Below are positions 37,443 to 46,147 of a stretch of 64,000 nucleotides of DNA, piece after piece. Both the position numbers and the translations under genes were made by a program. Each line of letters begins with the position of its first letter. Position 1 is the first letter of the stretch. The notes under the pieces were generated by a model. The model did no database searches and was not told the origin of the DNA. It saw only the letters and a program-made list of their open reading frames with translations. The DNA lies in NCBI RefSeq assembly GCF_002964605.1, contig NZ_PQDH01000004.1, positions 1 through 64,000 of the forward strand. The letters run 5' to 3'. The stretch is from Vallitalea okinawensis (GTDB lineage: Bacteria > Bacillota > Clostridia > Lachnospirales > PQDH01).

Positions 37443-38729
37443 CTAGAAAAAGATAACTCTTTTTTCTTCCATGGCTTGATCCGCATAAAAAGCTGCTAGG
37501 TGACTATTCATGGAGTCATTAATCGTTGTACGAGATATAGAAGTTTTTTCATCTTTTATGTAGTTAACAAAGTCATCAACCAGACGTAAATCGCCGCCAC
37601 CATGACCGCCAAACGCACCAGCCATATCTCCTTTTATATTCAAGTCGATAACTTCCTCAGTGAAATCAGATTCTTTGGTTGGATTAATTTTTCGAAGGGT
37701 AAAGTTGGATTCTTCAAAGACGCCTCTGATATCTCCTTTAGTTCCAATGACATGTATATAGCGTTGAGGTCGGGTAGACCCACCTAGCATGGTATGGGTA
37801 GCCACGGAGCCGTTTTGGAATTCTATGGATACTGTTTGACGATCCACCACATTATTATCATATCGCCATACGCATTTACCAAAGTGGTTATCTGTTTTAA
37901 GAGAATGTATTTTGTCCTCAAGAGTAGGATTTTCCATGTGCTCTAAACAAGTCCAAACATATTGTTTCCAGCGATTAGGGTGATCAATATAGTGTTTTTT
38001 ACAAGAATAATGACAGTTTTCTTCTATTGGACAGTCCACCATACAGCGCTTTCCTGCATCCTTTGGACGATTTTCTTCTGTAAAAAAATGACGACCACCA
38101 AAACTAGATAGTGATGTAGGGCTAATACCACTGTTCATCCACATGATGATATCGAGATCATGACAGCATTTAGCCAGTAACATGGATGCATGACATTGTT
38201 CTTTGTTACGCCATTTACCTCGCACATAAGATACAGCCATGTGATGGAAGGAAACATGTTCTGTTGTTTGAATACTAATGATATCACCAATATCACCATT
38301 TAAAATACGCTCCTTAATGGCATGATAAAAGGGAGTATATCGTAAAACATGACAAATCATAACCTTTCTATCTAACTTTTCAGCTGTTTTGGCAAGTGTG
38401 ATTGTCTCTTCTTCACTAACGGCATAAGGTTTCTCAAGAAGGAGATCATAACCTTTCTCTAGAATAGGAACAGAAGTTTGAACATGAAGATGGTCCATAG
38501 TTCCATTGATAACAGCATCTCCGAATATTTCATCGGACAAGAAATCCGTTAACGTATTGTAGCAGTGTTGCTCATCAATATGATAGAGTTTTTTAGCCTT
38601 TTCAAGGCGAACAGTATTAGGCTCAACAACCCCCACGACTTGCATTCGATCAGGATTTTCTAGTGCATAGCGGCAATAAACATTTCCACGATTACCCGCA
38701 CCAACTAATATAACTTTTACTGGATTCAT
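37443..38729 (-). CDS. Gfo/Idh/MocA-family oxidoreductase with Cys-rich insert
   Basis: 428 residues, longer than the usual 330-380. Rossmann start VGAGNRGNVYCRYA, DLLLEKPYA with the catalytic EKP, and KCCHDLDIIMWM supplying the His-Asp site. An insertion at about 215-255 holds several Cys and His residues (KRCMVDCPIEENCHYSCKKH), which could bind a metal. This long subgroup is common next to GH38 and other glycosidases in Clostridia. Divergent from the AraC gene at 38990. Confidence 0.85.
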   Translation of the reverse strand: MNPVKVILVGAGNRGNVYCRYALENPDRMQVVGVVEPNTVRLEKAKKLYHIDEQHCYNTLTDFLSDEIFGDAVINGTMDHLHVQTSVPILEKGYDLLLEKPYAVSEEETITLAKTAEKLDRKVMICHVLRYTPFYHAIKERILNGDIGDIISIQTTEHVSFHHMAVSYVRGKWRNKEQCHASMLLAKCCHDLDIIMWMNSGISPTSLSSFGGRHFFTEENRPKDAGKRCMVDCPIEENCHYSCKKHYIDHPNRWKQYVWTCLEHMENPTLEDKIHSLKTDNHFGKCVWRYDNNVVDRQTVSIEFQNGSVATHTMLGGSTRPQRYIHVIGTKGDIRGVFEESNFTLRKINPTKESDFTEEVIDLNIKGDMAGAFGGHGGGDLRLVDDFVNYIKDEKTSISRTTINDSMNSHLAAFYADQAMEEKRVIFF

Positions 38730-38870
38730 TCATTTAGCCCTCCTTTAGAAATGATTAAGCCTATTATATAAAGCATAGGGTAAATTGTCTTTACAATTCA
38801 GCGCAGGATTTTTATGATTTTTTTATAAATTGACTCATTAATTAACTCCTTAATTGCTATAGGTTTCGGG

Positions 38871-38898
38871 TTGATATCAGAATTTTATCATGTATAAT
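38871..38898 (+). promoter_or_regulatory. Promoter of the AraC gene at 38990
   Basis: TTGATA (38871-38876), 16-bp spacer, TATAAT (38893-38898). Confidence 0.55.
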
Positions 38899-38989
38899 AA
38901 AAGTATAAATATGAAATTAGCATAATGGTTTGGTAACCTGGGCTTGTAAATAACTATGCTGATAACTTTGGTGTAAAGTAGGGAGTAAT

Positions 38990-39898
38990 ATGGGGCATAA
39001 GGGTATTCGTCTTAGAGAAGAGGTGAAAATTGATAAAATCTTTTCATTTCTATATTATGAGATGACCAAAGACTATAGTTTTAGTGGAGAGCGACACGAT
39101 TTTTGGGAGTTAGTCTATGTAGATCAAGGATGTATTCACGCTATAAGAGATGATGAAGAGGTCAAACTTTCAGCAGGCGAAGTAATTATTCACCAACCAG
39201 GTGAATATCATGGTCTTCATGCTAATGGCGTTGATGATTGTAATGTGTTCATCATATCTTTTTCTTCTCAATCAAGAGCATTAAACTTTCTCAAAGGGGA
39301 GAAGGTTTGTATAAATCATGATATTCAACAATTATTTAATCAGTTGTATCATGCTGGTGATGAAGCTTTTAAAGACTGTCGTTCAATAGATGGGGTTCTT
39401 AAGATAATGATGAAACCTGAAGAGGATATGTTCTTTGCAGCTGAACAAGTGGTCAAGCTATACCTAGAACTTCTGGTGATTCAATTAATCAGACAAGTAC
39501 ACACGCCTCAAATAACTAGTCGGAGAGTTGACATGTTGTCTTCTTCGGATTTGATGGAAGAAATTGATGATTTACTATTAGAGAATTTTCACAGGAAGAA
39601 TTACTTAGATTTTCTTGTTGGCAAGCTAGGTGTAAGTAAAAGAAAAATTCAATATCTTGTTAGAGATAAAAGAAATATGAGTGTTAATGCCTATATTCGG
39701 CTCCTTAAAATAGAAAAGGCAAAAGCTTTATTAAGAGAAAGAAAGAAAACTGTTACAGAAATCGCAGATGCATTAGGTTATAGTTCTGTGCATTATTTTT
39801 CCTCACAGTTTAAACAAGAGTGCAATATGACACCAACAGAATATAGTAGATCAATTAAATATAAAGGGCATGGTCTAACCTTTTCAAAAGGGGATTAG
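38990..39898 (+). CDS. AraC-family transcriptional regulator
   Basis: 302 residues. Cupin sensor with RHDFWELVYVDQG and HQPGEYH, then a C-terminal double helix-turn-helix (LGVSKRKIQYLVRDK, IADALGYSSVHYFSSQFKQE) ending MTPTEYSR. Likely regulates the divergent Gfo/Idh gene and perhaps the ABC importer 290 bp downstream. Confidence 0.9.
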   Translation: MGHKGIRLREEVKIDKIFSFLYYEMTKDYSFSGERHDFWELVYVDQGCIHAIRDDEEVKLSAGEVIIHQPGEYHGLHANGVDDCNVFIISFSSQSRALNFLKGEKVCINHDIQQLFNQLYHAGDEAFKDCRSIDGVLKIMMKPEEDMFFAAEQVVKLYLELLVIQLIRQVHTPQITSRRVDMLSSSDLMEEIDDLLLENFHRKNYLDFLVGKLGVSKRKIQYLVRDKRNMSVNAYIRLLKIEKAKALLRERKKTVTEIADALGYSSVHYFSSQFKQECNMTPTEYSRSIKYKGHGLTFSKGD

Positions 39899-39914
39899 TG
39901 GCTCATGTGAATAG

Positions 39915-39940
39915 AAAGCACACCTTAAGGTGTGCTTTTT
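39915..39940 (+). terminator. Rho-independent terminator after AraC gene
   Basis: AAAGCACACCTT joins directly to AAGGTGTGCTTTTT, a near-perfect palindromic stem with a T-run. Confidence 0.82.
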
Positions 39941-40190
39941 AGTGCATACAAAATGATTAAGAAAGTAACTCTAACCATTTTATTACGGTTACAAAAAAAT
40001 GATATCCATTAAAAAAACTATATTTTAATTATAAAAAGCCCTAGATTTTAGCTGTTTTTAATTAATCATTGATTATAAAGTGACATTTTTATAAATTAGT
40101 ATTCTTGAGGAGTTTTATAGAAAATGATAATTTTGAAAGGAGCAATCATTCAATTCACAAGTTTAAAATTTAAGATGAGGAGGAAAAAAA

Positions 40191-41147
40191 GTGCAACTAA
40201 GAGGAATGAAAAAACAGAGTAATGAGATGAAAATTAATCGATTTTCCAATACATTAATCAGTTATAAGAAAAATAGTTTATTTTTTCTAATGCTATTACC
40301 GGCTATTATATATTTTGTTATTTTTCATTATCTACCGATGTATGGTGTTACAATCGCCTTTAAAGATTACTATATTTTGAAAGGCATATTAGGAAGTAAG
40401 TGGGTTGGTTTTAAGCACTTTGAAGATGTATTTTCAGGGTTGTTTTTTTGGCCAGTGTTTAAAAATACATTAATTATCAGTTTTTATAAATTGATGCTTG
40501 GTTTTTTTGCACCAATTGTATTAGCCATTATGCTGAATGAGGTATCTCATAATAAATACAAAAAGGTGGTGCAATCTATTACCTATTTGCCTCACTTTAT
40601 GTCTTGGGTTGTATTATCAGGTTTACTTATCGAGATTTTATCACCTTCAAGAGGACCTGTTAACATCCTATTGCAAGGAATTGGTCTAGAGCCTATCTAT
40701 TTTATAGCAGAAAAAAGTTGGTTCAGAAGCATTCTTGTTGGCTCAAGTATATGGAAAGAGGCAGGGTGGTCATCCATTATCTATTTAGCAGCAATATCTG
40801 GTATTGACCCTCAAATGTATGAGGTAGCTGAGTTAGATGGAGCAAGCCGCATGAGAAAGATATGGAACATCACCATACCTTCTATCATGCCCGTCATCAT
40901 CATCATGTTTATTTTTGCTACAGGTAAAATTATTCAGGATGATTTTGAGCAAGTATATAACCTATTAAACCCAGCAGTTATGGAAGTTGGGGATGTTATT
41001 TCTACCTATACCTATCGAGAAGGGTTAGAACGTATGAACTATAGTTATGCAGCAGCTGTAGGATTGTTTAAAAACGTTATTTCCTTTGCATTAGTCATGG
41101 GTACCAACTATATAGCTAGAAGAACAAGTGATTACGCACTTTGGTAG
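40191..41147 (+). CDS. ABC sugar transporter permease (LplB-like)
   Basis: 318 residues, GTG start 8 bases after AGGAGG. Six helices; FHYLPMYGVTIAFKDYY in the first part and EAA loop YEVAELDGASRMRKIW. It begins the third ATPase-less importer of the window and is followed after 10 bp by the second permease. Confidence 0.88.
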   Translation: MQLRGMKKQSNEMKINRFSNTLISYKKNSLFFLMLLPAIIYFVIFHYLPMYGVTIAFKDYYILKGILGSKWVGFKHFEDVFSGLFFWPVFKNTLIISFYKLMLGFFAPIVLAIMLNEVSHNKYKKVVQSITYLPHFMSWVVLSGLLIEILSPSRGPVNILLQGIGLEPIYFIAEKSWFRSILVGSSIWKEAGWSSIIYLAAISGIDPQMYEVAELDGASRMRKIWNITIPSIMPVIIIMFIFATGKIIQDDFEQVYNLLNPAVMEVGDVISTYTYREGLERMNYSYAAAVGLFKNVISFALVMGTNYIARRTSDYALW

Positions 41148-41157
41148 GAGGGAAAAG

Positions 41158-42030
41158 ATGAAGATAAAAAGTAAACAGGATATATTCTTTGATTGTATTA
41201 TTTATAGTTTGTTATTTTTATGCTGTTTGATTACTATCGTACCATTCTTACAGGCTGTTACTATTTCTTTAAGTCCAGCCAGTGAAGTGAATAAATATGG
41301 TTTGCATTTGATACCTACTTCGTTTAACTTAGAAGGTTACCAAAAGGTTATCCAACATGATCAAATTTGGATTGCTTACAAAAATACTATCATTAGAACG
41401 GTTTTAGGAACTTTTTTAGCTGTAGCATTAACTGTATTAGCAGCATACCCCTTAGCAAAGAAAGACTTACCACATCGAACATTTTGGACTGGATTTATAG
41501 TCTTTACTATGTATTTCAGCGGAGGGCTAATACCAAGATATCTTTTAGTTAATAACCTTGGATTGCTCAATAGTATGTCAGCATTAGTTTTACCGTCAAT
41601 GATCAGTGCTTTTACATTAATAGTTACCCGCAACTTTTTTATGACTATTCCAGAAAGTTTAGAAGAATCAGCGAGAATAGATGGTGCCAATGATCTCTAC
41701 ATACTGTATAAAATCATTATTCCTATATCCAAACCCATTATTGCAACTATTACACTATGGTACGGGGTATGGCACTGGAATCAGTGGTTTGACTGTATGA
41801 TCTATATTATGGACAAAGAGAAATTTGTTTTACAGTATGTGCTTCGACAAATAGTATTAGAAGGTCAAATGAGTGATAGTGAAATGGCTATTACAGACGT
41901 TATGGTTGTTAACACGGAAACCATGAAAATGGCAACATTAGTTGTTGCAACATTACCTATAATTTGTGTATACCCTTTTTTACAGAAATATTTTGTTAAG
42001 GGCGTTATGATGGGATCATTAAAAGGGTAA
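41158..42030 (+). CDS. ABC sugar transporter permease (YtcP-like)
   Basis: 290 residues from ATG 41158 behind TAGGAGGG; a longer frame from 41128 would overlap the previous gene and lacks a site. Six helices, EAA loop EESARIDGANDLYILYKI, C-terminus KYFVKGVMMGSLKG. Confidence 0.88.
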   Translation: MKIKSKQDIFFDCIIYSLLFLCCLITIVPFLQAVTISLSPASEVNKYGLHLIPTSFNLEGYQKVIQHDQIWIAYKNTIIRTVLGTFLAVALTVLAAYPLAKKDLPHRTFWTGFIVFTMYFSGGLIPRYLLVNNLGLLNSMSALVLPSMISAFTLIVTRNFFMTIPESLEESARIDGANDLYILYKIIIPISKPIIATITLWYGVWHWNQWFDCMIYIMDKEKFVLQYVLRQIVLEGQMSDSEMAITDVMVVNTETMKMATLVVATLPIICVYPFLQKYFVKGVMMGSLKG

Positions 42031-42127
42031 TGTGTAAATTGATGTCGACTTTATGGTAAACTAAGTAGGTAGGAACTTAGTTGATCAATAAGGTTTACAT
42101 AGATATAAAAAATAGGAGGGAATTAAA

Positions 42128-43741
42128 ATGAAAAAATTAGTGTGTATGATACTAATAATGGGGTTACTAGGTAGTCTATTTGTAGGATGTACATCAGAAG
42201 ACAGCCAAACTGATAGTACTCCAACAACGGATAACACTAAAGAAACGAAAAAAGGTTCAGAGAAAAGTGAGACCACTGGTAATGAAGCAGTTGTTATTGA
42301 TTGGCTAGCGTACCAGACTTCTGCACAACCGGATGAAGAAGCAGAGATCGTAAAGATGGTTGAAGAACGTTATAATGTAGATTTTAACTTTTGGTTCATC
42401 GATGATCAGAAGTGGAATGAAGCTTTAAATGTTCGTTTAGCTTCTGGGGATATGCCAGACGTTATGCGTATTAGAGATGATAATTTATTTAATTATGTTG
42501 AGCAAGGGGTCGTTGTTGAGTTACCTATAGAAAAGTTAGAAGAGAAGGCACCTGATTTTGTTGCTGCAGTTAATGCATATGATCCTAACGGTTATTTATG
42601 GAATAAATCTAAACTTTCTGATGGTAAAAACTATGGATGGAGTATGGTGCAATTGGATGCTAAGTACCATACCATACTAGAATGGAGACAAGATTGGTTA
42701 AGTAACGTTGGCATTACAAAGGTACCAGAAACTTTAGAAGAGTTTGAGGCGGCTATGTATGCTTTTAGAAATGATGATCCTAATCAATCAGGACAACAAG
42801 ATACATACGGTATGTCTATAAAAGCTATGAACGCAGTATTTGGAGCATTTGGATCACCAACAAATATTGAAAATGGTAGTGAAGTAATGATCAAAGATGG
42901 TGAAATTGTCTTTACTGCAACTCAACCGGAAATGAAAGAAGCCTTGGCTTTATTAAACAAGTGGTACAATGATGGTATCATTGATCCTGAGTTTATAACT
43001 GGTGAGAATACTGGTGGTTATTGGGCGCTATCTCATGCCTTTATGAATGATCGTGTAGGTGTTACCGGTGGTATCAATTACTATCACTATGCACCACCAG
43101 GAAAAATTGAGGGACCTAAAGGTGGACCATGTTACAGAGAAACTAAAGCCATTAATCCTAATGCGGAAGTTACTTTGGGCTCACCTATTGAAGGACCATA
43201 TGGTCAAGGAGTTCTTAAAGGTGGAATGGCAGGTGAATTATTTGGAATTACTGCTAAAGCTACTGAATCTGAAGCAAAAGTTGATGTTATATTAACTATG
43301 CTTAACGATATCTTTAATGATGAAGAATATAGTATGATGGTAAGTCATGGAATTCAAGGAACTCATTTTGAATTAGATGAGTCTGGAGAAGTCAACTATC
43401 TATACGATAGAGATCCTGTACAAATGAGGGAGCAAGGTATTCAAATCTTTGACTTTTTAACAGGATCACCAGATGTTAGAAGTAAAATTATGAGTTCAAG
43501 ATATGAGTATGCTGAAAAATATGCAACAGCTCCATATTACGAGAGACCGACTATGCCATCAGTTGACGCTCTAAATGAGAATAAGGAAACATTAAAAAGA
43601 ATCACTGAAGAAGCCTATATTCAAATTATTACTGGCGAAAAGAGCGTTGATTACTTTGACGAGTTTGAGACTCTTTTCAATGAAAATGGTGGAGATGAAT
43701 CACTAAAGGCTTTAAACGAAACATATAACTCATTAAAATAA
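42128..43741 (+). CDS. ABC sugar-binding lipoprotein
   Basis: 537 residues. Signal peptide with lipobox FVGC (lipid-anchor Cys21) and a Thr/Ser/Lys/Asp linker. LASGDMPDVMRI is the conserved segment of the YtcQ/LipO-like group. It serves the two permeases just upstream; with the GH36-like and GH63-like enzymes downstream the cargo is probably an alpha-linked oligosaccharide (inferred). Confidence 0.88.
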   Translation: MKKLVCMILIMGLLGSLFVGCTSEDSQTDSTPTTDNTKETKKGSEKSETTGNEAVVIDWLAYQTSAQPDEEAEIVKMVEERYNVDFNFWFIDDQKWNEALNVRLASGDMPDVMRIRDDNLFNYVEQGVVVELPIEKLEEKAPDFVAAVNAYDPNGYLWNKSKLSDGKNYGWSMVQLDAKYHTILEWRQDWLSNVGITKVPETLEEFEAAMYAFRNDDPNQSGQQDTYGMSIKAMNAVFGAFGSPTNIENGSEVMIKDGEIVFTATQPEMKEALALLNKWYNDGIIDPEFITGENTGGYWALSHAFMNDRVGVTGGINYYHYAPPGKIEGPKGGPCYRETKAINPNAEVTLGSPIEGPYGQGVLKGGMAGELFGITAKATESEAKVDVILTMLNDIFNDEEYSMMVSHGIQGTHFELDESGEVNYLYDRDPVQMREQGIQIFDFLTGSPDVRSKIMSSRYEYAEKYATAPYYERPTMPSVDALNENKETLKRITEEAYIQIITGEKSVDYFDEFETLFNENGGDESLKALNETYNSLK

Positions 43742-43755
43742 TGGATAATTCAAAA

Positions 43756-43781
43756 AGCCTCTCTATAGATTAGAGAGGCTA
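43756..43781 (+). terminator. Hairpin after binding-protein gene
   Basis: AGCCTCTCT (43756-43764) pairs with AGAGAGGCT (43772-43780). The following sequence has few T, so it may be partial termination or mRNA stabilisation. Confidence 0.55.
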
Positions 43782-43799
43782 ATTGAACTTCTAGGTTGT

Positions 43800-43829
43800 T
43801 TGACAGTAAAAGGGGTTTTGTAAGATAAT
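43800..43829 (+). promoter_or_regulatory. Promoter of the membrane AraC regulator
   Basis: Consensus TTGACA (43800-43805), 18-bp spacer and GATAAT (43824-43829), 33 bp upstream of the ATG. It indicates that the regulator and glycosidases can be transcribed apart from the ABC genes. Confidence 0.6.
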
Positions 43830-43861
43830 ATTGTTTATTAAGGATTATTGGAGGGGGTCCA

Positions 43862-46114
43862 ATGAAAAAGAAAAAGATATATTATCGATTATTATTCCTA
43901 AATTTACTATTATTGATGATAGGAGTTATTATACCCAATCAAATCATATACAGGTACAGCATTGATTTTATATATAGAAATATACATGAGTATAATGTCA
44001 TCAAAGTAGATCAAATCAGTAATACCATCGATGAGTTAGTCAAAAATATTATTGAGGTACCAATTGATAATATTACAGACTTAAAGACCAACGAAACTTT
44101 AACGAAGCCTCTTCATGAGGATATAAGTAAATCTTTTATAGATATCAAGCAAGTCATGAATGAGGTATCTGGAATAGTTCATAAGAATGAATTTATAAAT
44201 GAACTTAGTTTATATTACTATGAAGGTGATGTTTTTTTCTATGATGACACGGTAAATTTCATAGGTAATAGAAGCCAAAAAAAGATTAATATTCCAAAAT
44301 GGTTCGAAAAAATCTATCAAGAAGATATCAATACTTTATGGTATAAGCATATGGATGAGCAGAGCAAAGAATATATTACCTATGCAAGGACTGTACCATT
44401 TTTCTCTGATATAAAAGATCGAAAAGGGATTATGGGGGTTACAATTGATTTAAATATGATATATGAAATTATCGATAGTTATTATGTAGAAAATCATATG
44501 GGACAACAATTTGTTATCATTGATGAAAAAAATAATCCTATAGTAGGTTACCCAAAGAAAATGGTAAAAGCTGATCTCGATCAAGTAATGGGGCAAATGA
44601 ATGCACAACAGTTAAATGATAAAAATCTATATGAAATAAGTATTAATAATGAAAGCTATTTAGCATCAATAATACCTTCTGAATATAATGACTGGAAATT
44701 CATTGCATTATCTTCATTAGATTCTTATTATAAAACAGCTGATCAGTATAAGGATATTTACTTCTTTATCTTTATAATGATTATTCTAATTAATATCATC
44801 ATCATTTATTGGAGTACGCGAAAGGCATATAAACCGATCAACAATATAGTCAATGTTTTTAAGGGGATCTCAAAAGATGACGGTTCTACTGAGGATGAAT
44901 ATACATTCATAATTAACACAGCCAACAGCGTTGAATCGCGCATCACAGAATTAAATAAAAAATTGAAAGCCTATCAGCCCCTTATTCAATATAACCTGAT
45001 ATGGGAAATTCTTAACAAAGCCAAAAATGATATCAATCAAGAGATATTTAAAGCGAGTGGTATTTCATTAGATTTAAATAAATCATGTTGTTTAATTGTT
45101 AAGGTTCATAGAAATGATGTTCTTGAAGATAAAATTATACTGAATTATAAGTTGATCAATGCTCTCAATGAGCAGATGATAAATCGCTATAAATGCTATT
45201 CTGTATTGAATGAAGACAATGATTTAGTCCTTTTACTGAATTATGAGTCCAAATTTCAACATGTTATTGACTTAATAAGGACAATTATTGAAGGGTGTAC
45301 AACACAAGGTTATACACTGTGTATCGGGCAAGAGGTTCAAGAAATAGCTACCATATCGGAATCTTATAGCCAGGCTAAGTATGTAAAAAGATGGACCTTT
45401 ATAAAATGCAATGAGAAAGTGATTTACTATAAAGATATTGCAAAGGAAGAACTTAAAGCTGACGGAAGTGCTTATAAAGTATTATATCACATTGAAGAAG
45501 CTCTAAGAGAATGCAAGATAGAAGATGTTCAATACAAAATAAAGGTACTGATTGAGGGATTAAAGTATGGTCATTATCGAATAGAGTATTGTGAGAATAC
45601 ACTATTAGAATTATGTTCAAGGTTAAGAAACCTTTTTATGGAGAGAGGATTTAATAGTGATTTGATTCTAGAGGTTGATATTCGTGAAGTACCTAATATT
45701 ATTGAAAATATTAATGAATTTGAGGCTAAGATTAATGGGATTGTATTAACCATCATACATCATATAAGAGATAAGAAAGATAAACTACCTGTTGAATTAG
45801 AATACAAGATTGATCGTTATATTGAAGAGAATATTTACAATGATATTAGTCTAGAAACGATGGCTGATGAATTAGATATAAGTTATGAATTACTGAGTAA
45901 ACAATTCAAAGATCTTAAGGGTATTACCTTTAGTAAATATATGATGGAGCTAAAGATGAAAAATGCCAAAGAGTTATTATTGACAACAGAGTTGTCTGTA
46001 AAAGAAATTAGTAATAAACTTGGTTATAATGCTACACCTTATTTCATATCACGTTTTAAGAAAATATATGGTCAAACACCTTTACAATATAAGAAAACCA
46101 ATGGGAAAGTCTAG
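43862..46114 (+). CDS. Membrane-anchored AraC-family regulator with extracellular sensor
   Basis: 750 residues. Helix 1 at about 8-28, an extracellular Cache-like domain (about 30-295), helix 2 near 298-318, a cytoplasmic linker related to those of YesN-type regulators (about 370-600), and a C-terminal double helix-turn-helix (MADELDISYELLSKQFKDLKG, ISNKLGYNATPYFISRFKK) ending QTPLQYKK. The protein senses outside the cell and binds DNA directly, with no kinase step. It probably controls the flanking importer and the two glycosidases. Confidence 0.88.
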   Translation: MKKKKIYYRLLFLNLLLLMIGVIIPNQIIYRYSIDFIYRNIHEYNVIKVDQISNTIDELVKNIIEVPIDNITDLKTNETLTKPLHEDISKSFIDIKQVMNEVSGIVHKNEFINELSLYYYEGDVFFYDDTVNFIGNRSQKKINIPKWFEKIYQEDINTLWYKHMDEQSKEYITYARTVPFFSDIKDRKGIMGVTIDLNMIYEIIDSYYVENHMGQQFVIIDEKNNPIVGYPKKMVKADLDQVMGQMNAQQLNDKNLYEISINNESYLASIIPSEYNDWKFIALSSLDSYYKTADQYKDIYFFIFIMIILINIIIIYWSTRKAYKPINNIVNVFKGISKDDGSTEDEYTFIINTANSVESRITELNKKLKAYQPLIQYNLIWEILNKAKNDINQEIFKASGISLDLNKSCCLIVKVHRNDVLEDKIILNYKLINALNEQMINRYKCYSVLNEDNDLVLLLNYESKFQHVIDLIRTIIEGCTTQGYTLCIGQEVQEIATISESYSQAKYVKRWTFIKCNEKVIYYKDIAKEELKADGSAYKVLYHIEEALRECKIEDVQYKIKVLIEGLKYGHYRIEYCENTLLELCSRLRNLFMERGFNSDLILEVDIREVPNIIENINEFEAKINGIVLTIIHHIRDKKDKLPVELEYKIDRYIEENIYNDISLETMADELDISYELLSKQFKDLKGITFSKYMMELKMKNAKELLLTTELSVKEISNKLGYNATPYFISRFKKIYGQTPLQYKKTNGKV

Positions 46115-46147
46115 TACAGGTGAAAGATCTTGAAAAAGGAGATTATG

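Noticed and set aside
40124-40222. 32-codon ORF overlapping the permease start at 40191
   Set aside because: Ribosome binding site is 11 or more bases away, the peptide is Lys-rich by composition, and the overlap is out of frame with no sign of coding pressure.
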